Shown here in pieces: positions 59,780 through 64,000 of a stretch of DNA of 64,000 bases; position 1 is the stretch's first letter; each line of letters starts with the position of its first letter. The position numbers were made by a program, and so were the translations under genes. Origin of the DNA: Paenibacillus doosanensis (GTDB lineage: Bacteria > Bacillota > Bacilli > Paenibacillales > NBRC-103111); contig NZ_JANYUY010000010.1 of NCBI RefSeq assembly GCF_025060755.1, positions 1 to 64,000 on the forward strand, written 5' to 3'. The notes beneath the pieces are model-generated. The model saw only the letters and a program-made list of their open reading frames with translations. It was not told the origin of the DNA and made no database searches.

Positions 59780-61603
59780 ATGTTATTTCATACGACGAAT
59801 AGTCCTTTCAGCCCGGAGCAAACCGAGCTTATCAACAAACTGCTGCCCACTCTTACGGATACGCAGAAGATTTGGCTGTGCGGGTACTTGTCGGCCCATT
59901 GCGGCCCCGAATCCGCGAAGGCCGCTGTGCCGGCAGTTTCTTCGGCCGTGAACGACGAGCCCGTCAATAAAGAAGTGACCGTGCTTTTCGGTTCTCAGAG
60001 CGGCAACAGCCATAATCTGGCCAAAAAATTGACGGGACGCCTGCAGGACACGGGCTTCCAGGTCACGCTTTCCTCGATGAGCGATTTCAAAACGAATACG
60101 CTTAAAAAGGTGCAGCGTCTGCTTATTGTCGTAAGCACCCACGGCGAAGGAGAGCCGCCGGATAATGCGCTGACTTTTCATGAATTTTTGCACAGCAAGA
60201 GAGCGCCCGGCTTGCAGGATATGAGCTTTTCCGTGCTCGCCCTGGGGGATACTTCCTATGAATTGTTCTGCAAGACGGGTCAAGATTTCGATCGGCGTCT
60301 GGAGGAACTAGGCGCTCGCCGTCTCGCTCCGCGCGTCGATTGCGACGTGGACTTTGACGAATCTGCGGAGAAGTGGATGAGCGAAGTATTGGACGCTCTG
60401 CAGGAAGGGGCGGGGACGTCGGCAGCAGGGAACGCAGGAACTGCCGCCGTTACGGCAGGGTCGCCGGCTTCGTCGGAATATTCCAGATCGAATCCGTTTC
60501 ACGCCGAAGTGCTGGAGAACCTCAATTTGAACGGCCGCGGATCGGACCGGAAAACCCAGCATCTTGAGATTTCGCTGGAAGAATCGAACCTTGCCTACGA
60601 GCCTGGAGACAGTTTGGGCATTTATCCCGAGAACCATCCGCGACTGGTGGAAGAGTTGATCGAGGCGATGGGATGGAATCCGGAAGAGCTTGTGCCGCTT
60701 CCCAAATCGGAGCAGGAAGGTTCCCTTAGGGAGGCGCTGACGCGATATTACGAAATTACGGTATTGACCAGACCGCTGCTGGAGCAGGCGGCAAGCCTGA
60801 CGGGCAGCGAGCCATTGCTTGAGCTGCTGTCCGCGGGCCGTGAGCAGGAACTTAAAGATTATATCAAGGGCCGTGACTTGCTTGACTTGGCGCTGGATTA
60901 CAGCCTGAAGGGCACGCCGGCCAAGGCGTTTGTCTCGCTGCTGCGGAAAATGCCGGCCCGTCTGTACTCCATTTCGAGCAGCCCCAAAGCTTACCCGGAT
61001 GAAGTGCATGTAACGATACGGAAGGTGTCATACGAGTCGTACGGCAGAATGCGCTACGGCGTCTGTTCGACCTATGTATCCGATCGGCTGGAGATCGGGG
61101 GCCGCTTGCCGGTATTCGTCCAGCATAATTCGAACTTCAAGCTTCCGGCCGATCCGGATACGCCGATTATTATGGTCGGGCCGGGCACCGGGGTCGCTCC
61201 GTTCAGAGCGTTTCTCGGCGAGCGGGAGGAGATTCAGGCAAAGGGCAAGTCGTGGCTGTTCTTTGGGGATCAGCATTTTTCCACCGATTTTCTATACCAA
61301 ACCGACTGGCAGCGCTGGCTGAAAAACGGCTTGCTGACGCGTATGGATGTGGCGTTTTCTCGGGATACGGAGCAAAAGGTTTACGTTCAGCACCGGATGC
61401 TGGAGAAGAGCAAAGATGTGTACCAGTGGCTGCAAGAAGGCGCCGTCATCTACATATGCGGCGATGAAAAGAAGATGGCGCATGACGTCCATGCGGCTTT
61501 GCTGACCATCCTGGAGAGGGAAGGCGGGCTCAGCCCGGAGGCCGCCAAGGATTATATCGCAAATATGCAGAAGGAAAAACGCTACCAGCGGGACGTGTAC
61601 TAA
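59780..61603 (+). CDS. cysJ: Sulfite reductase (NADPH) flavoprotein alpha subunit
   Basis: 607 residues: flavodoxin domain ([43 protein letters not shown]), a variable linker rich in Ala/Gly (about 210-235), the FAD domain ([31 protein letters not shown]) and the NADPH domain ([31 protein letters not shown]). It passes electrons from NADPH to CysI. AGAGGTG precedes the ATG. cysI follows after 34 bases. Confidence 0.96.
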   Translation: MLFHTTNSPFSPEQTELINKLLPTLTDTQKIWLCGYLSAHCGPESAKAAVPAVSSAVNDEPVNKEVTVLFGSQSGNSHNLAKKLTGRLQDTGFQVTLSSMSDFKTNTLKKVQRLLIVVSTHGEGEPPDNALTFHEFLHSKRAPGLQDMSFSVLALGDTSYELFCKTGQDFDRRLEELGARRLAPRVDCDVDFDESAEKWMSEVLDALQEGAGTSAAGNAGTAAVTAGSPASSEYSRSNPFHAEVLENLNLNGRGSDRKTQHLEISLEESNLAYEPGDSLGIYPENHPRLVEELIEAMGWNPEELVPLPKSEQEGSLREALTRYYEITVLTRPLLEQAASLTGSEPLLELLSAGREQELKDYIKGRDLLDLALDYSLKGTPAKAFVSLLRKMPARLYSISSSPKAYPDEVHVTIRKVSYESYGRMRYGVCSTYVSDRLEIGGRLPVFVQHNSNFKLPADPDTPIIMVGPGTGVAPFRAFLGEREEIQAKGKSWLFFGDQHFSTDFLYQTDWQRWLKNGLLTRMDVAFSRDTEQKVYVQHRMLEKSKDVYQWLQEGAVIYICGDEKKMAHDVHAALLTILEREGGLSPEAAKDYIANMQKEKRYQRDVY

Positions 61604-61637
61604 TGCGAACGCAAGACATAGAGGGGAGACGACACAT

Positions 61638-63359
61638 ATGTCAGACAATAACTTGATTTCGCCGAACAGCGCGCCTCACAGCGATGTCGAGGATATTAAA
61701 CGGCGAAGCCGCTACTTACGGGGCACTTTGGCGGAGTCGCTGGACGATCAAATTACGGGCTCCATCCCGGAAGACGACAACCGCTTGATGAAGTTTCACG
61801 GAAGCTACATGCAGGATGACCGGGATCTGCGCAACGAACGCAACAAGCAGAAGCTGGAGCCGGCTTATCAGTTCATGGTTCGCGTACGCGCGGCGGGCGG
61901 GGTCGTAACGCCGGAGCAATGGCTTGTGATCGACCGTCTTGCGCAGAAATACGCCAACGGATCGATTCGCCTGACGACGAGACAGTCGTTCCAGCTGCAC
62001 GGCGTCATCAAATGGAATATGAAAACATTGATTCAAGAAGTGAATGAAGCGCTGCTGACGACGCTGGCCGCTTGCGGCGACGTAAACCGCAACGTCATGT
62101 GCAATCCGAACCCGAATCAGTCCGAGCTTCATGAGCAGGTATACGAATGGGCCAGCAAGCTGAGCCTGCATTTGGAACCGAAGTCGGCGGCTTATCACGA
62201 AATATGGCTGGACGGCGAGAAAATTGTCGATAGCCGCAAGGACGAGGAAGAAGAGCCGATCTACGGCGCCGTGTATTTGCCGCGCAAATTCAAGATCGGC
62301 ATTGCGGTGCCTCCCGCCAACGAGGTGGACGTCTTCTCCCAAGACTTGGGTCTTATCGCGATCGAGGAGAAAGGGAAGCTTGTAGGGTTTAACGTCGCCG
62401 TCGGCGGCGGCATGGGAATGACGCACGGCGATCCGCTCACCTACCCGCAGCTGGCGAGGGTCATCGGCTTCGTCAAGCCGGATCAGCTTATCGACGTCGC
62501 CGAAAAAACGGTCATGATCCAAAGGGATTACGGCGACCGGTCGGTGCGCAAGCATGCCAGATTTAAATATACGATCGACGACCGCGGTATCGAGTGGTTC
62601 GTTAACGAGCTTCAAGACCGCTTGGGCTGGAAGCTGGAGGAAGCGCGAGGCTATCGCTTCGACCATAACGGGGACCGCTACGGATGGGTCAAAGGCAATA
62701 ACGGCAAATGGCACTATACGTTGTTTATTCAGAATGGCCGGGTTAAAGACGAGGAAGGATATCCTTTGATGACCGGATTAAGAGAAATAGCCAAAGTGCA
62801 TACGGGAGACTACCGTCTCACGCCGAATCAGAATCTGATTATCGGCAATGTCGACGATCGTCAGAAGGAAGCGATCGAACGCATTATCCATGCGCACGGT
62901 CTTACCGACGGGGCCTCTTACTCGGCATTAAGAAGAAATTCCATGGCCTGCGTCTCGCTGCCGACCTGTGGTTTGGCGATGGCCGAATCGGAGCGTTATT
63001 TGCCTTCGCTGCTTGAGAAGATCGAGACGATTCTGAATGAAGCGGGATTGCGCGAAGAAGAGATCGTCATCCGGATGACCGGCTGCCCGAACGGCTGCGC
63101 GCGTCCGGCGCTTGCGGAAGTCTCGTTTATCGGCAAGGCTCCGGGCAAGTACAATTTGTATTTGGGCGGAGGATTTTACGGGCAGCGCTTGAATAAGCTG
63201 TACCGGGAAAATATCGGCGAAAGCGAAATTTTGGACGTGCTGCGGCCGATTCTTAACCGGTATGCCAAGGAGAGAGAGGAAGGGGAGCATTTCGGCGATT
63301 TCTGCATACGCGCAGGATATGTCAAGGAAGTGCTGTCGGGACTTGATTTTCACGCGTAA
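61638..63359 (+). CDS. cysI: Sulfite reductase hemoprotein beta subunit
   Basis: 573 residues. The siroheme-[4Fe-4S] ligands are present as C438-X5-C444 and C483-X3-C487 ([22 protein letters not shown]), with sulfite-binding Arg/Lys in [13 protein letters not shown] and [14 protein letters not shown]. With CysJ it reduces sulfite to sulfide by six electrons. GAGGGGAGACG precedes the ATG. Confidence 0.97.
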   Translation: MSDNNLISPNSAPHSDVEDIKRRSRYLRGTLAESLDDQITGSIPEDDNRLMKFHGSYMQDDRDLRNERNKQKLEPAYQFMVRVRAAGGVVTPEQWLVIDRLAQKYANGSIRLTTRQSFQLHGVIKWNMKTLIQEVNEALLTTLAACGDVNRNVMCNPNPNQSELHEQVYEWASKLSLHLEPKSAAYHEIWLDGEKIVDSRKDEEEEPIYGAVYLPRKFKIGIAVPPANEVDVFSQDLGLIAIEEKGKLVGFNVAVGGGMGMTHGDPLTYPQLARVIGFVKPDQLIDVAEKTVMIQRDYGDRSVRKHARFKYTIDDRGIEWFVNELQDRLGWKLEEARGYRFDHNGDRYGWVKGNNGKWHYTLFIQNGRVKDEEGYPLMTGLREIAKVHTGDYRLTPNQNLIIGNVDDRQKEAIERIIHAHGLTDGASYSALRRNSMACVSLPTCGLAMAESERYLPSLLEKIETILNEAGLREEEIVIRMTGCPNGCARPALAEVSFIGKAPGKYNLYLGGGFYGQRLNKLYRENIGESEILDVLRPILNRYAKEREEGEHFGDFCIRAGYVKEVLSGLDFHA

Positions 63360-63377
63360 CGGAAAGCCGGAGAAGCC

Positions 63378-63752
63378 ATGAGCGACATACGGATCAAACG
63401 GATTTACGATGGCATCGACAGCTCGGACGGTGCTAGGATTCTTGTCGACCGGTTATGGCCCAGAGGAGTGTCGAAAGACGGGGCGCAGCTGACGCGCTGG
63501 ATGAAGGAAGTCGCGCCGAGCGCTGCGCTGCGCACATGGTTCGGGCATCGGCCGGAGAAGTTCGAAGCTTTCCGGACGCTGTATACAGCCGAGCTGGAGC
63601 AAGAGGCGGTTCAGCCTTACCTTGAGCAGCTGATCCGTTGGAGCCGGGAGGGCAGGGTCACGCTGCTGTATGCCGCCAAGGATGAGCAGTGCAATCATGC
63701 CGTCCTGTTAAAGGAGTATTTGGAAGCCAAGCGGCGGGAGACGGAAAGCTAG
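63378..63752 (+). CDS. DUF488-family protein
   Basis: 124 residues: IKRIYDGIDSSDGARILVDRLWPRGVSK, LRTWFGHRPEKFEAFRTLY and VTLLYAAKDEQCNHAVLLKEYL are the family's conserved blocks. Its function is unknown; a helix-hairpin-like small protein. It lies 18 bases after cysI and is probably co-transcribed. No clear terminator follows. Confidence 0.85.
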   Translation: MSDIRIKRIYDGIDSSDGARILVDRLWPRGVSKDGAQLTRWMKEVAPSAALRTWFGHRPEKFEAFRTLYTAELEQEAVQPYLEQLIRWSREGRVTLLYAAKDEQCNHAVLLKEYLEAKRRETES

Positions 63753-63804
63753 CCGTTTGCAAGCACGGACTGATGAGGATTTTCCGCATTTTACCATACA
63801 AAGA

Positions 63805-63833
63805 TTGAAATGCGCTGGCGAATGTGGTAAACT
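63805..63833 (+). promoter_or_regulatory. Sigma-A promoter of an off-window transcript
   Basis: TTGAAA (63805-63810), a 17-base spacer and TAAACT (63828-63833). It would start a leader RNA near 63840. Confidence 0.65.
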
Positions 63834-63850
63834 ACCGTTAACTTAACGAC

Positions 63851-63945
63851 GGGAGTTGAATGGGATAATGTAATCTTTCTTGCTGGTTTTTATAAACATG
63901 AACAGCATATTTGTCTGTTGTATTGTTTATAAGCAAGAAAGTTAC
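63851..63945 (+). promoter_or_regulatory. Structured leader with start-stop mini-frames and a long hairpin
   Basis: GGGAG is followed by ATG-GGA-TAA (63860) and ATG-TAA (63868). Then GTAATCTTTCTTGCT (63870) pairs with AGCAAGAAAGTTAC (63932-63945) and, inside, TTATAAACA with TGTTTATAA, and AACAG with CTGTT. Such a leader suggests attenuation of a gene beyond the window. Confidence 0.55.
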
Positions 63946-64000
63946 TTTATTCTTTTCACTCAAAGGGCATGTTTTACTCTGATCGGTACAGGGTTGGATT
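63898..64000 (+). CDS. Possible leader peptide or partial gene at the window edge
   Basis: ATG 63898 opens a frame that stays open to the end: MNSIFVCCIVYKQESYFILF and on. It lies inside the long hairpin and has no clear ribosome site. The SIFV run also occurs in the ErmC leader peptide. It may be a regulatory peptide, the start of a gene, or chance. Confidence 0.25.
   Translation, partial: MNSIFVCCIVYKQESYFILFTQRACFTLIGTGLD

Noticed and set aside
1-64000. CRISPR array, tRNA, rRNA or prophage
   Set aside because: No regularly spaced repeats, no cloverleaf or rRNA-like sequence and no phage structural genes were recognised.

Overview
The window reads as chromosome of a spore-forming Bacillota of the Paenibacillaceae (Paenibacillus or Cohnella type). 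The signs are moderately high GC, strong AGGAGG ribosome sites with TTG and GTG starts, a GerA-type tricistronic germinant receptor, paired LytS/YesM-type kinases with AraC-type response regulators, many sugar-ABC genes without their own ATPase, and a GH2 hydrolase with a cre-like site. I see no rRNA, tRNA, CRISPR array, prophage or transposase gene. Nearly all genes are on the + strand; the exceptions are two at 10.0-11.8 kb, the IclR-type gene at 41.5-42.3 kb and a regulator remnant at 28.1-28.25 kb.

Layout. 0.2-2.6 kb: NAD operon (Nudix/NrtR-like protein, NadD-like adenylyltransferase, NadE with an altered P-loop), then a membrane-anchored cupredoxin. 3.3-8.6 kb: complete nucleoside catabolic operon deoC-nupC-deoB-deoD-pdp between a sigma-A promoter and a terminator. 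8.8-11.8 kb: cupin, a structured dispersed repeat, Nudix hydrolase and GNAT-like protein. 11.9-16.3 kb: TetR plus a heterodimeric ABC exporter with one degenerate ATP site. 16.4-20.4 kb: ArsR-like regulator and GH2 glycosidase. 21.1-27.7 kb: an unknown protein, then lipoprotein binding protein, histidine kinase, AraC-type response regulator and MFS transporter, which look like one sugar-sensing circuit. 28.1-28.9 kb: MarR remnant and flavodoxin-fold oxidoreductase. 29.0-32.5 kb: germinant receptor A-B-C. 32.6-41.4 kb: OmpR/HK pair and an operon of two sugar permeases, a HlyD-like adaptor, a binding protein and a secreted protein with about five beta domains. 41.5-47.8 kb: IclR regulator divergent from a TctCBA importer, a split UxaA-type dehydratase and an RraA-like protein. 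48-51.6 kb: TetR-controlled membrane protein, TSUP permease and a Fur-box AraC regulator. 51.8-55.7 kb: Fur box, broken nitroreductase, and sufC-sufD-sufB without sufS/sufU. 55.9-59.6 kb: DinB protein, beta-hydroxyacid dehydrogenase, truncated globin and flavohemoglobin. 59.8-63.8 kb: cysJ-cysI and a DUF488 gene, then a promoter and structured leader that run off the end.

The less ordinary signals are: a structured repeat whose 5' end abuts the T-tract of rho-independent terminators in three places, with base-pair changes that keep its stems; two globin genes whose promoters carry FNR-type palindromes at exactly the same distance from the -10; the ABC/HlyD/secreted-protein operon; the binding-protein/kinase/regulator/MFS circuit without an ABC importer; the Tct/UxaA-type/RraA-like acid pathway; and the hairpin leader at the right edge. 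Functions come from motif recognition by eye; no database search was run.
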